Origin: Azolla caroliniana
Taxonomy: Eukaryota; Polypodiophyta
Direction: 5' to 3'
Length of the DNA: 64,000 nucleotides
Assembly: GCA_043228905.1 (NCBI GenBank)
Contig: JBHGNT010000007.1
Span: 8,494,001 to 8,558,000 of the forward strand
Below the pieces are notes generated by a model. It was not told where the DNA came from. It saw only the letters and a list, made by a program, of their open reading frames with translations, and searched no databases. Both the position numbers and the translations under genes were made by a program. Shown here piece by piece: positions 32,503-43,015 of this stretch (position 1 is its first letter; every line of letters begins with the position of its first letter).

Positions 32503-33550
32503 TGTGAAATGCTCAAGATGTGAAATGCTCTCAAGAATAGCCTCCTTTTCATTATGTCTCAAGTTACATTTTATAGACTCTCTCTTAGCGTGGAGGGTGT
32601 TCTCCCGCTCCAATTAGCTCTACTAATTATGGGGCTTGGTGGGGGCCTAGTTTGGGTGTGGTGCATGAGGCTTGGTAGGGGCCTAATTTGGGTGTGGTCT
32701 ATGTGTGGTGCATGGGGCTTGGTAGGGGCCTAATCTAGGTGTGGTCCATGTGACCACCACAATTCCCCCTTGTAAAAAAAAAAGTTATTGTGCAGTCGAA
32801 GCGCGACGAGGCGTGGACGACGGTTCCAGACGAGGGGATGACACGGGCGTGGTCGTAGGCATGAGTGTGGGCGGGGGCAGTGGTAGTTGATGGAAGGGCT
32901 TCATGCGAGACTGGTGAGCAAAGGTAGAGCGGTTGTTGGAGGCGCGGCGGAGGAGGTATGTAGTGTCGCGTATCTGCTTTTGAACTTCGAAGGGACCGAT
33001 CCATCGGTGCATGAGCGATTCGCTGAGACCGCGACGACGGATGGGGAAGTAGACGAGGACTTTGTCACCGACGTGGTATTGATGGTCGACACGGCCTATA
33101 TCGTGTTGTCGTTTTTGGCGTAGTTGTGCCTGGTGCAGGTTGCTCGTGATGGCTTTGCGGAGGAGGGGCTGAAGTTGTTGTAGGTGGGACCACCAAGACA
33201 CTGTGTCAGCGTGGAGTCGTGTGGTTGGTTGCGGGACTGCCACTTCTGGGGGTCGTGTGCTGGGGTGGCTTGCCCGTCATCTCCACCAAGATGTGAAATG
33301 CTCAAGATGTGAAATGCTCTCAAGAATAGCCTCCTTTTCATTATGTCTCAAGTTACATTTTATAGACTCTCTCTTAGCGTGGAGGGTGTTCTCCCACTCC
33401 AATTAGCTCTACTAATTATGGGGCTTGGTGGGGGCCTAGTTTGGGTGTGGTGCATGAGGCTTGGTAGGGGCCTAATTTGGGTGTGGTCTATGTGTGGTGC
33501 ATGGGGCTTGGTAGGGGCCTAATCTAGGTGTGGTCCATGTGACCACCACA
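32503..33550 (-). mobile_element. Young TRIM-like gypsy derivative
   Basis: Two 259-bp direct repeats (32503-32761 and 33292-33550; TGTGAAATG...CACCACA) differ at about one position. They enclose only 530 bp. The element sits in satellite sequence with a 4-bp TTAT duplication. On minus it has a polypurine tract (ACAAGGGGGAAT) next to the 3' LTR and a TTGGTGGAGATGACGG PBS-like site next to the 5' LTR. Near-identical LTRs mean recent movement, which must have been in trans because gag and RT are absent. Confidence 0.85.
32785..33243 (-). pseudogene. Integrase C-terminal remnant in TRIM-like element
   Basis: A 152-codon ORF matches the end of gypsy integrase: DVGDKVLVYFP-like motif (YHVGDKVLVYFPIRRRG), HRWIGPFEVQKQI, TYLLRR, then a Pro/Ser-rich tail. 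The catalytic core is missing. It is a leftover of the parental element and probably has no enzyme activity. Confidence 0.7.
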
Positions 33551-33670
33551 TTATCATTGCTTATATTTCTTGTTCTTAAAACAATATGGGAGTAGTACAA
33601 TTTAACTTTCATAAACACTTAAAGTTTCAATTTAAATTTTTTAACTAGTTTCAAATTTTATTTTTGTCAA

Positions 33671-33752
33671 GTCACTTTGGCCGAGTGGTTAAGGCGTGTG
33701 CCTGCTAAGTACATGCGGTCTCCCTGCGAGAGTTCGAATCTCTGAAGTGACG
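33671..33752 (+). tRNA. tRNA-Ser(GCU), near intact
   Basis: A perfect 7-bp acceptor (GTCACTT/AAGTGAC), standard D-arm and GCT anticodon. One T-stem mismatch (GAGAG/CTCTG). Confidence 0.7.
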
Positions 33753-33932
33753 ACTTCAATCTAGAAAATATTTCCATTCAAGCAAAAATCAGAAACGAAC
33801 CAGGTGATTGCGTAAAATGATTTGTATAAACATTGTCATTGGTTGTATTTCGTGGTGTTAAAACAGTATCATAGTAGTACTATTTAATTGCCCTACACAT
33901 TTAACATAACAAGTTTTAATTAATTTTATCAT

Positions 33933-34014
33933 GTCCCTTTCGCCGAGTGGTTGAGGCGTGTGCTTGCTAAGTACATGGGGTCTCCCCGCGAGAGTTTGAA
34001 TCTCTCAGGTGACG
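33933..34014 (+). pseudogene. tRNA-Ser(GCU) copy
   Basis: GCT anticodon. Acceptor GTCCCTT has one mismatch, and T-loop TTTGAAT damages the B-box. Confidence 0.6.
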
Positions 34015-34370
34015 ACTTCTTGCCATATTGTGTTTCCATATATCCAAAGACCGGAAGGGTTACATGTGATTTCTTGGAAAGCTTTCTGTCACTATTGGCA
34101 TCGCTTATATTTCTTGCTTTGAAATCAATATTGAAGGAGTAGTATTTAATTTCCCTAAAGATTTAAACTTTCTCGCGGGTAGACTGTGTTTCTATACATC
34201 CAAAGAACAGAAAGGATGCATGTGATTGCTTGCAAACATTTGTATCACGATTATCATTCCTTATATTTCTTGTTCTGAAAACAATATGGGAGTAGCACTA
34301 TTTAATTTTCCTAAACATTTAAACTTTCAATTTAAATTTTATAACTAGTTTCAAATTTAATTTTTGTCAA

Positions 34371-34452
34371 GTCACTTTGGCGGAGTGGTTAAGCCGTGTG
34401 CCTGTTAAGTAGATGGGGTCTCCCTGCAAGAGTTCGAATCTCTCAGGTGACG
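34371..34452 (+). pseudogene. tRNA-Ser body with GTT (Asn) anticodon
   Basis: Anticodon loop CTGTTAA gives GTT. GTAGA in the anticodon stem adds a mismatch. Acceptor, variable arm and B-box are of serine type. Confidence 0.65.
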
Positions 34453-34632
34453 ACTTCATTGTAGAAAATATTTCCATTCAAGCAGAAAATAGAAACGATA
34501 CAGGTGATTGCATAAAATTATTTGTATAAACATTGTCATTGGTTGTAGTTCGTGGTGTTAAAACAATATCACAGTAGTAATATTTAATTTCCCTACACAT
34601 ATAACATAACTAGTTTTAATTAATTTTATCAT

Positions 34633-34660
34633 GTCCCTTTGGCCGAGTGGTTAAGGCGTT
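34633..34660 (+). pseudogene. tRNA-Ser 5' fragment fused to next copy
   Basis: GTCCCTTT through the D-arm, then a jump at 34661 into the leader of the next tRNA (34668). A deletion of about one monomer created the joint. Confidence 0.8.
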
Positions 34661-34667
34661 TTGTCAA

Positions 34668-34749
34668 GTCACTTTGGCTGAGTGGTTAAGGCGTGTGCCT
34701 GCTAAGTACATGCGGTCTCCCCACGAGAGTTCGAATCTCTCAAGTGACG
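34668..34749 (+). tRNA. tRNA-Ser(GCU), HOR position 1
   Basis: Perfect acceptor (GTCACTT/AAGTGAC), GCT anticodon, intact T-arm. D-stem has one change (GCTGAG). Confidence 0.75.
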
Positions 34750-34929
34750 ACTTCATTGTAGAAAATATTTCCATTCAAGCAGAAAACAGAAACGATACAA
34801 GTGATTGCGTAAAATTATTTGTATACACATTGTCATTGGTTGTAGTTTGTGGTGTTAAAACAGTATCACAGTAGTACTATTTAATTTCCCTACACATGTA
34901 ACATAACTAGTTTTAATTAATTTTATCAA

Positions 34930-35011
34930 GTCACTTTGGCCGAGTGGTTAAAGCGTGTGCCTGCTAAGTACATGGGGTTTCCCCGCGAGAGTTCGAATCT
35001 CTCAGGTGACG
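34930..35011 (+). tRNA. tRNA-Ser(GCU), HOR position 2
   Basis: Intact acceptor, anticodon and T-arm. One D-stem change (AAAGCG for AAGGCG). Confidence 0.75.
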
Positions 35012-35366
35012 ACTTCCTGAAATATTGTGTTTCAATATATCCGAAGACTTGAAGGTTACATGTGATTCCTTGGAAAGCTTTCTTTCACTATTGTCATCGC
35101 TTATATTTCTTGCTTTGAAATCAATATTGAAGGAGTAGTATTTAATTTCCCTAAAGATTTAAACTTTCTCGCGAGTAGATTGTGTTTCTATATATCCAAA
35201 GAACGGAAAGGATGCATGTGATTGCTTGGAAAGATTTGTATCGCTATTATCATTGCTTATATTTCTTGTTCTTAAAACAATATGGGAGTAGTACTATTTA
35301 ATTTTCCTAAACATTTAAACTTTCAATTTAAATTTTATAACTAGTTTCAAATTTAACTTTTGTCAA

Positions 35367-35448
35367 GTCACTTTGGCGAAGTGGTTAAGGCGTGTGCCTG
35401 TTAAGTAGATGGGGTCTCCCCGCAAGAGTTCGAATCTCTCAGGTTACG
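35367..35448 (+). pseudogene. tRNA-Ser body with GTT anticodon, HOR position 3
   Basis: Anticodon GTT. D-loop GCGAAGTGG, anticodon stem GTAGA, and acceptor 3' strand GGTTAC with one mismatch. Confidence 0.7.
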
Positions 35449-35628
35449 ACTTCATTGTAGAAAATATTTCCATTCAAGCAGAAAACAGAAACGATACAGG
35501 TGATTACGTAAAATTATTTGTATAAACATTGTCATTGGTTGTAGTTCGTGGTGTTAAAACAATATCACAGGAGTAATATTTAATTTCCCTACACATATAA
35601 CATAACTAGTTTTAATTAATTTTATCAT

Positions 35629-35710
35629 GTCCCTTTGGCCGAGTGGTTAAGGCGTGTGCCTGCTAAGTACAGGGGGTTTCCCCGCGTGAGTTCGAATCTC
35701 TCAAGTGACG
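35629..35710 (+). pseudogene. tRNA-Ser(GCU) copy, HOR position 4
   Basis: GCT anticodon. Acceptor GTCCCTT and T-stem GTGAG each carry one mismatch; AGGGGG replaces ATGGGG. Confidence 0.6.
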
Positions 35711-36070
35711 ATTTCCTGAAATATTGTGTTTCCATATATCCAAAGACTTGAAGGTTACATGTGATTCCTTGGAAAGCTTTCTGTCACTATTGTCATCGCT
35801 TATATTTCTTGCTTTGAAATCAATATTGAAGTAGTAATATTTAGTTTCCCTAAAGATTTAAACTTTCTCGCGAGTAGATTGTGTTTCTATACATCCAAAG
35901 AACGGAAAGGATGCATGTGATTGCTTGGAAAGATTTGTATCACTATTATCATTGCTTATATTTCTTGTTCTTAAAACAATATGAGAGTAGTATTATTTAA
36001 TTTTCCTAAACGTTTAAACGTTCAATTTAAATTTTATAACTAGTTTTAATTCAAATTTTATTTTTGTCAA

Positions 36071-36152
36071 GTCACTTTGGCCGAGTGGTTAAGGCGTGTG
36101 CCTGCTAAGTACATGGGGTCTCCCCACGAGAGTTCGAATCTCTCAGGTGACG
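36071..36152 (+). tRNA. tRNA-Ser(GCU), intact, HOR position 1
   Basis: All stems pair (GTCACTT/AGGTGAC; GAGAG/CTCTC), GCT anticodon, canonical A- and B-boxes, CAA directly upstream. It recognises AGC/AGU codons if expressed. No T-run terminator lies within 40 nt downstream. Confidence 0.85.
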
Positions 36153-36332
36153 ACTTCATTGGAGAAAATATTTCCATTCATGCAAAAAACAGAAACGATA
36201 TAGGTGATTGCGTAAAATTATTTGTATACACATTGTCATTGGTTGTAGTTCGTGGTGTTAAAACAGTATCACAGTAGTACTATTTAATTTCCCTACACAT
36301 GTAACATAACTAGTTTTAATCAATTTTATCAA

Positions 36333-36414
36333 GTCACTTTGGCCGAGTGGTTAAGGCGTGTGCCTGCTAAGTACATGGGGTTTCCCCGCGAGAGTTCGAA
36401 TCTCTCAGGTGACG
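36333..36414 (+). tRNA. tRNA-Ser(GCU), intact, HOR position 2
   Basis: Fully paired cloverleaf with GGTTTCCCC variable arm, as in typical plant tRNA-Ser(GCU). CAA directly upstream. Confidence 0.87.
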
Positions 36415-36769
36415 ACTTCCTGAAATATTGTGTTTCAATATATCCGAAGACTTGAAGGTTACATGTGATTCCTTGGAAAGCTTTCTTTCACTATTGTCAT
36501 CGCTTATATTTCTTGCTTTGAAATCAATATTGAAGGAGTAGTATTTAATTTCCCTAAAGATTTAAACTTTCTCGCGAGTAGATTGTGTTTCTATATATCC
36601 AAAGAACGGAAAGGATGCATGTGATTGCTTGGAAAGATTTGTATCGCTATTATCATTGCTTATATTTCTTGTTCTTAAAACAATATGGGAGTAGTACTAT
36701 TTAATTTTCGTAAACATTTAAACTTTCAATTTAAATTTTATAACTAGTTTCAAATTTAACTTTTGTCAA

Positions 36770-36851
36770 GTCACTTTGGCGAAGTGGTTAAGGCGTGTGC
36801 ATGTTAAGTAGATGGGGTCTCCCCGCAAGAGTTCGAATCTCTCAGGTTACG
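36770..36851 (+). pseudogene. tRNA-Ser body with GTT anticodon, HOR position 3
   Basis: Loop ATGTTAA gives GTT. Other marks match the copy at 35367 (GCGAAGTGG, GTAGA, GGTTAC). Confidence 0.7.
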
Positions 36852-37031
36852 ACTTCATTGTAGAAAATATTTCCATTCAAGCAGAAAACAGAAACGATAC
36901 AGGTGATTGCGTAAAATTATTTGTATAAACATTGTCATTGGTTGTAGTTCGTGGTGTTAAAACAATATCACAGTAGTAATATTTAATTTCCCTACACATA
37001 TAACATAACTAGTTTTAATTAATTTTATCAT

Positions 37032-37113
37032 GTCCCTTTGGCCGAGTGGTTAAGGCGTGTGCCTGCTAAGTACAGGGGGTTTCCCCGCGTGAGTTCGAAT
37101 CTCTCAAGTGACG
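37032..37113 (+). pseudogene. tRNA-Ser(GCU) copy, HOR position 4
   Basis: Same as 35629: GTCCCTT acceptor and GTGAG T-stem, GCT anticodon. Confidence 0.6.
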
Positions 37114-37473
37114 ATTTCCTGAAATATTGTGTTTCCATATATCCAAAGACTTGAAGGTTACATGTGATTCCTTGGAAAGCTTTCTGTCACTATTGTCATG
37201 GCTTATATTTCTCGCTTTGAAATCAATATTGAAGTAGTAATATTTAGTTTCCCTAAAGATTTAAACTTTCTCGCGAGTAGATTGTGTTTCTATACATCCA
37301 AAGAACGGAAAGGATGCATGTGATTGCTTGGAAAGATTTGTATCACTATTATCATTGCTTATATTTCTTGTTCTTAAAACAATATGAGAGTAGTATTATT
37401 TAATTTTCCTAAACGTTTAAACGTTCAATTTAAATTTTATAACTAGTTTTAATTCAAATTTTATTTTTGTCAA

Positions 37474-37555
37474 GTCACTTTGGCCGAGTGGTTAAGGCGT
37501 GTGCCTGCTAAGTACATGGGGTCTCCCCACGAGAGTTCGAATCTCTCAGGTGACG
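37474..37555 (+). tRNA. tRNA-Ser(GCU), intact, HOR position 1
   Basis: Identical to the copy at 36071. Confidence 0.85.
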
Positions 37556-37735
37556 ACTTCATTGGAGAAAATATTTCCATTCATGCAAAAAACAGAAACG
37601 ATATAGGTGATTGCGTAAAATTATTTGTATACACATTGTCATTGGTTGTAGTTCGTGGTGTTAAAACAGTATCACAGTAGTACTATTTAATTTCCCTACA
37701 CATGTAACATAACTAGTTTTAATCAATTTTATCAA

Positions 37736-37817
37736 GTCACTTTGGCCGAGTGGTTAAGGCGTGTGCCTGCTAAGTACATGGGGTTTCCCCGCGAGAGTTC
37801 GAATCTCTCAGGTGACG
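37736..37817 (+). tRNA. tRNA-Ser(GCU), intact, HOR position 2
   Basis: Identical to the copy at 36333. Confidence 0.87.
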
Positions 37818-38172
37818 ACTTCCTGAAATATTGTGTTTCAATATATCCGAAGACTTGAAGGTTACATGTGATTCCTTGGAAAGCTTTCTTTCACTATTGT
37901 CATCGCTTATATTTCTTGCTTTGAAATCAATATTGAAGGAGTAGTATTTAATTTCCCTAAAGATTTAAACTTTCTCGCGAGTAGATTGTGTTTCTATATA
38001 TCCAAAGAACGGAAAGGATGCATGTGATTGCTTGGAAAGATTTGTATCGCTATTATCATTGCTTATATTTCTTGTTCTTAAAACAATATGGGAGTAGTAC
38101 TATTTAATTTTCCTAAACATTTAAACTTTCAATTTAAATTTTATAACTAGTTTCAAATTTAACTTTTGTCAA

Positions 38173-38254
38173 GTCACTTTGGCGAAGTGGTTAAGGCGTG
38201 TGCCTGTTAAGTAGATGGGGTCTCCCCGCAAGAGTTCGAATCTCTCAGGTTACG
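38173..38254 (+). pseudogene. tRNA-Ser body with GTT anticodon, HOR position 3
   Basis: GTT anticodon and the same companion changes as at 35367. Confidence 0.7.
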
Positions 38255-38434
38255 ACTTCATTGTAGAAAATATTTCCATTCAAGCAGAAAACAGAAACGA
38301 TACAGGTGATTGCGTAAAATTATTTGTATAAACATTGTCATTGGTTGTAGTTCGTGGTGTTAAAACAATATCACAGGAGTAATATTTAATTTCCCTACAC
38401 ATATAACATAACTAGTTTTAATTAATTTTATCAT

Positions 38435-38516
38435 GTCCCTTTGGCCGAGTGGTTAAGGCGTGTGCCTGCTAAGTACATGGGGTTTCCCCGCGAGAGTTCG
38501 AATCTCTCAGGTGACG
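38435..38516 (+). tRNA. tRNA-Ser(GCU), one acceptor mismatch
   Basis: Hybrid of HOR positions 4 (GTCCCTT start) and 2 (GGTTTCCCC, intact T-arm). GCT anticodon. Confidence 0.7.
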
Positions 38517-38871
38517 ACTTCCTGAAATATTGTGTTTCAATATATCCGAAGACTTGAAGGTTACATGTGATTCCTTGGAAAGCTTTCTTTCACTATTGTC
38601 ATCGCTTATATTTCTTGCTTTGAAATCAATATTGAAGGAGTAGTATTTAATTTCCCTAAAGATTTAAACTTTCTCGCGAGTAGATTGTGTTTCTATACAT
38701 CCAAAGAACGGAAAGGATGCATGTGATTGCTTGGAAAGATTTGTATCGCTATTATCATTGCTTATATTTCTTGTTCTTAAAACAATATGGGAGTAGTACT
38801 ATTTAATTTTCCTAAACATTTAAACTTTCAATTTAAATTTTATAACTAGTTTCAAATTTAACTTTTGTCAA

Positions 38872-38953
38872 GTCACTCTGGCGGAGTGGTTAAGGCGTGT
38901 GCCTATTAAGTAGATGGGGTCTCCCCGCATGAGTTCGAATCTCTCAGGTTACG
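38872..38953 (+). pseudogene. tRNA-Ser body with ATT anticodon
   Basis: Loop CTATTAA gives ATT. GTAGA stem and GGTTAC acceptor as in the GTT copies, so it derives from them by one further change. Confidence 0.7.
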
Positions 38954-39133
38954 ACTTCATTGTAGAAAATATTTCCATTCAAGCAGAAAACAGAAACGAT
39001 ACAGGTGATTGCGTAAAATTATTTGTATAAACATTGTCATTGGTTGTAGTTCGTGGTGTTAAAACAATATCACAGGAGTAATATTTAATTTCCCTACACA
39101 TATAACATAACTAGTTTTAATTAATTTTATCAT

Positions 39134-39215
39134 GTCCCTTTGGCCGAGTGGTTAAGGCGTGTGCCTGCTAAGTACATGGGGTTTCCCCGCGTGAGTTCGA
39201 ATCTCTCAAGTGACG
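39134..39215 (+). pseudogene. tRNA-Ser(GCU) copy, HOR position 4 type
   Basis: GTCCCTT acceptor and GTGAG T-stem mismatches, GCT anticodon. Confidence 0.6.
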
Positions 39216-39575
39216 ATTTCCTGAAATATTGTGTTTCCATATATCCAAAGACTTGAAGGTTACATGTGATTCCTTGGAAAGCTTTCTGTCACTATTGTCA
39301 TCGCTTATATTTCTTGCTTTGAAATCAATATTGAAGTAGTAATATTTAATTTCCCTAAAGATTTAAACTTTCTCGCGAGTAGATTGTGTTTCTATACATC
39401 CAAAGAACGGAAAGGATGCATGTGATTGCTTGGAAAGATTTGTATCACTATTATCATTGCTTATATTTCTTGTTCTTAAAACAATATGAGAGTAGTATTA
39501 TTTAATTTTCCTAAACGTTTAAACGTTCAATTTAAATTTTATAACTAGTTTTAATTCAAATTTTATTTTTGTCAA

Positions 39576-39657
39576 GTCACTTTGGCCGAGTGGTTAAGGC
39601 GTGTGCCTGCTAAGTACATGGGGTCTCCCCACGAGAGTTCGAATCTCTCAGGTGACG
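39576..39657 (+). tRNA. tRNA-Ser(GCU), intact
   Basis: Same sequence as 36071 and 37474, at a distance of 2102 bp (1403 + 699) from 37474. Confidence 0.85.
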
Positions 39658-39833
39658 ACTTCATTGGAGAAAATATTTCCATTCATGCAAAAAACAGAAA
39701 CGATATAGGTGATTGCGTAAAATGATTTGTATAAACATTGTCATTGGTTGTATTTCGTGGTGTTAAAACAGTATTAACATAACTAGTATTTCCCTACACA
39801 TTTAACATAACTAGTATTAAATAATATTTTCAC

Positions 39834-39915
39834 GTTACTTTGGCCGAATAGTTAAGGCGTGTGCCTGTTAAGTACTTGGGGTCTCCTCGCGAGAGTTCGA
39901 TTCTCTTAGGTGACG
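39834..39915 (+). pseudogene. tRNA-Ser-like copy with GTT anticodon
   Basis: GTTACTT acceptor, D-loop GAATAG, loop CTGTTAA. It lacks the GTAGA/GGTTAC marks of the HOR variants, so its GTT probably arose separately. Confidence 0.6.
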
Positions 39916-40250
39916 ACTTCTTTCAAAACTGTGTTTCCATACATCCAAACCACGGAAAGGATGGATGGGAATCCTTTGAAAGATTTGTGTCACTATTGTG
40001 ATATGTTATATTTCTTGGTTTAAAATCAATATTGATGTAATAGCATTTATATTCCCGAAAAATTTAAACTTCTCGTGAGTAGACTGTGTTTCCATACATC
40101 CAAGGAACGGAAAGGATGCATGTGATTTCATCAAAAGATTCGTAGCAACATTGGAATTTGTTATATTTCTTGGTCTGAAAACAATATCGAAGTAAGACTC
40201 TTTAATTTCCTTCCACATTTAACATAACTAGTTTTAATTAATTTTATTAT

Positions 40251-40298
40251 GTCCCTTTGGCCGAGTGGTTAAGGCGTGTGTCTGCTAAGTACATGGGG
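40251..40298 (+). pseudogene. tRNA-Ser 5' fragment
   Basis: Acceptor (GTCCCTT), D-arm and GCT anticodon arm, then truncated at ATGGGG where unrelated sequence begins. Confidence 0.75.
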
Positions 40299-40705
40299 AG
40301 AACTAATCGGTTATTTCACACTCAAGAATATATCACATGCTAATGAATATATGACGTCTGCATACATATCCTCTATGCAATCAAGAATATTCCTACATGG
40401 TTACATAGTTGTGCACACATAAAATTGAATTAAGTTATGAGAGGAAGAGAATGGATTGTGTAAACACAATAAACTACACTATTTCCTCATGGTGTAATGA
40501 TTAGATTCCTTGCCATACACTTAGGGGTCCATAACAATAAGATGACATGATGATGCACAATTAATTAAGAAGATAACGAAAGACCCATCTTCAATGAATG
40601 TGAAGCCTTGAGTAATGTACCAAAGCATACATTTTAGCCAACAAGTATTAGTAGATTAAGGTATGTTACAATGAATAAGGATTTATCCAATACACGATTA
40701 TCCCC
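40299..40705. other. Non-satellite AT-rich segment, unidentified
   Basis: About 0.4 kb with no similarity that I can see to the array or to elements here. It begins at the truncated tRNA and ends at AAGAACGGAAAGG, where satellite resumes. No convincing ORF and no clear flanking duplication. Confidence 0.5.
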
Positions 40706-41169
40706 AAGAACGGAAAGGATGCATGGGATTGCTTTGAAAGATTTGTGTCACTATTGTCATTGCTTATATTTCTTGGTGTGAAATCAATATCAAAGTAGTA
40801 GTATTTAATTTCCCTAAACATTTAAACTTTCTCGCGAGTAGACCTTGTTTCACAACTTCAAAAGAACGGAGAGGATGCATGTGATTGCTTGGAAAGATTT
40901 GTGTCACTATTGTCATTATTATATTTCTTGCTGTGAAAACAATATCAGAGTACACTATTTAATTTTCCTAAACATTTAAACTTTCTCGCGGGTAGACTGT
41001 GTTTCAATACATCCAAAGGACGGAAAGGATGCATGTGATTGCTTGCAAAGATTTGTATCACTATTATCATTGCTTATATTTCTTGTTGTGAAAACAATAT
41101 GGGAGTAGTACTATTTAATTTTCCTAAACATGTAAACTTTCAATTTAAATTTTATTTAATTTTTGTCAA

Positions 41170-41251
41170 GTCACTTTGGCCGAGTGGTTAAGGCGTGTGC
41201 CTGCTAAGTACATGGGGTCTCCCCGCGAGAGTTCGAATCTCTTAGGTGACG
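41170..41251 (+). tRNA. tRNA-Ser(GCU), near intact
   Basis: All arms pair; the last T-stem pair is G-T (CTCTT). GCT anticodon. Confidence 0.8.
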
Positions 41252-41592
41252 AGCTCTTGCAATATTTTGTTTCTATATATCCAAAGACTTGAAGGGTCAC
41301 ATGTGATTCCTAGGAAAGCTTTCTGTCACTATTGTCATCGCTTATATTTCTTGCTGTGAAATTAATATTGAAGGAGTAGTATTTAATTTCCCTAAACATT
41401 TAAACTTTCTCGCGGGTAGACTGTGTTTCTATATATCCAAAGAATTGAAAGGATGTATGTGATTGCTTGGAAAGATTTTTATCACTATTATCATTGCTTA
41501 TATCAATATGCGAGTAGTACTATTTAATTTTCGTAAACATTTAAACTTTCAATTTAAATTTTATAACTAGTTTCAAATTTAATTTTTGTCAA

Positions 41593-41674
41593 GTCACTTT
41601 GACCGAGTGGTTAAGTTGTGTGCCTGCTAAGTACATGGGGTCTCCCCGCGAGGGTTCGAATCTCTCAGGTGACG
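41593..41674 (+). pseudogene. tRNA-Ser(GCU) copy, D-arm damaged
   Basis: GCT anticodon, intact acceptor. D-stem GACC...GTT and T-stem GAGGG altered. Confidence 0.65.
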
Positions 41675-41854
41675 ACTTCATTGGAGAAAATATTTGCATT
41701 CATGCAGAAAACAGAAACGATATAGGTGATTGCGTAAAATGATTTGTATAAACATTGTCATTGGTTGTATTTCGTGGTGTTAAAACAGTATCACAGTACT
41801 ATTATTTAATATCCCTACACATTTAATATAACTAGTATTAATTAAGTTTATCAC

Positions 41855-41936
41855 GTTACTTTGGCCGAGTGGTTAAGGCGTGTGCCTGCTAAGTACCTGG
41901 GGTCACCTCGCGAGAGTTCGATTCTCTTAGGTGACG
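41855..41936 (+). pseudogene. tRNA-Ser(GCU) copy
   Basis: GTTACTT acceptor with one mismatch, GCT anticodon, T-loop TTCGATT. Confidence 0.65.
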
Positions 41937-42933
41937 ACCTCTTGCAAGACTGTGTTTCCTTACATCCAAACCACGGAAAGGATGTATGGTAATCCTTTGA
42001 AAGATTTGTGTCACTATTGTGATTGGTTATATTTCTTGGTTTGAAATCAATATCGAAGTAGTAGTATTTAATTTCCCTAAACACTTAAACTTTCTCACGG
42101 GTAGACTGTGTTTCAGAATTTCATAAAACTGAGAGGATGCATGTGATTGCTTCGAAAGATTAGTGTCACTATTGTCATTGTTATATTTCTTGGTGTGTAA
42201 ACAATATCAGAGTACACTATTTAATTACATTTCGACTTTCTAACGAGTAGACTTTGTTTCCATACATCCAAAGAATTGAAAGCATACATGTGAATCCTTA
42301 GAAAGATTCGTGTCACTATAGTCATTGGTTGTATTTTTTCGTGCGAAAACAGTATTGGAGTAGTACAATTTAATTTACCTAAACTATTGTCATCACTTAT
42401 ATTTCTTGCTGTGAAATCAATATTGAAGTAGTAGTACCTTTTTCCCCTAAACATTTAAACTTTCTCGCGAGTAGAGTGTGTTTCCATACATCGAAAGAAT
42501 ATAAGGGTTACATGTGATTGCTTCGAAAGATTTGTGGCACTATTGTTATTGCCTATATTTCTTGGTGTGAAATTACTATTTATTTTCCCTAAACATTTAA
42601 CCTTTCTCGCGAGTAGACTATGTTTCCATACATCTAAAGAACGGAAAGCATGGATGGGATTGCTTCGAAAGATTTTTGTCACTAATGTTATTGCTTATAT
42701 TTCTTGGTGTCAAATCAATATTGAAATAGTACTATTTATTTTCCCTAAACATTTAAACTTTCGTGCGAGTAGACTATGTTTCCATACATCCAGAGAACTA
42801 AAAGGATGCATGTGTTTGCTTCAAAGAATTTGTGTCACTAATTTCATTGGTTTTATTTCTTGTTGTGAAAACAATATCTGAATAGGACTATTTAATTTCG
42901 CTTAATTTCATAACTAGTAATTAAGTTTATCAA

Positions 42934-43015
42934 GTCACTTTGGTCGAGTGGTTAAGGCGTGTGCTTGCTAACTTCATGGGGTCTCCCAGGGAGAGTTCTA
43001 ATCTCTGAGGTGATG
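42934..43015 (+). pseudogene. tRNA-Ser(GCU) copy, degenerate
   Basis: GCT anticodon with altered stem (ACTTCA), T-loop TTCTAAT. An inverted relative lies at 63421-63502. Confidence 0.65.

Larger units (their letters stand above)
34668..38876 (+). repeat. 1403-bp higher-order repeat, three units
   Basis: Units start at 34668, 36071 and 37474. Each has four tRNAs at offsets 0, 262, 699 and 961: GCT with CCACGAG, GCT with TTTCCCC, a GTT-anticodon copy, and a GTCCCTT copy. All corresponding tRNAs are exactly 1403 bp apart. Units 2 and 3 are nearly identical; in unit 3 the last quarter is replaced by an extra 699-bp duplication (37736-38434 repeated as 38435-39133). Confidence 0.9.

Noticed and set aside
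34647-37680. Recurrent ORFs of 66-75 codons (MAEWLRRVPAKYMGSP...)
   Set aside because: They are conceptual translations of the tRNA-Ser gene and its flank. They recur only because the tRNA recurs.
40490-40545. tRNA-like start ATGGTGTAATGATTAG
   Set aside because: Only an A-box-like stretch; no B-box at a suitable distance and no cloverleaf.
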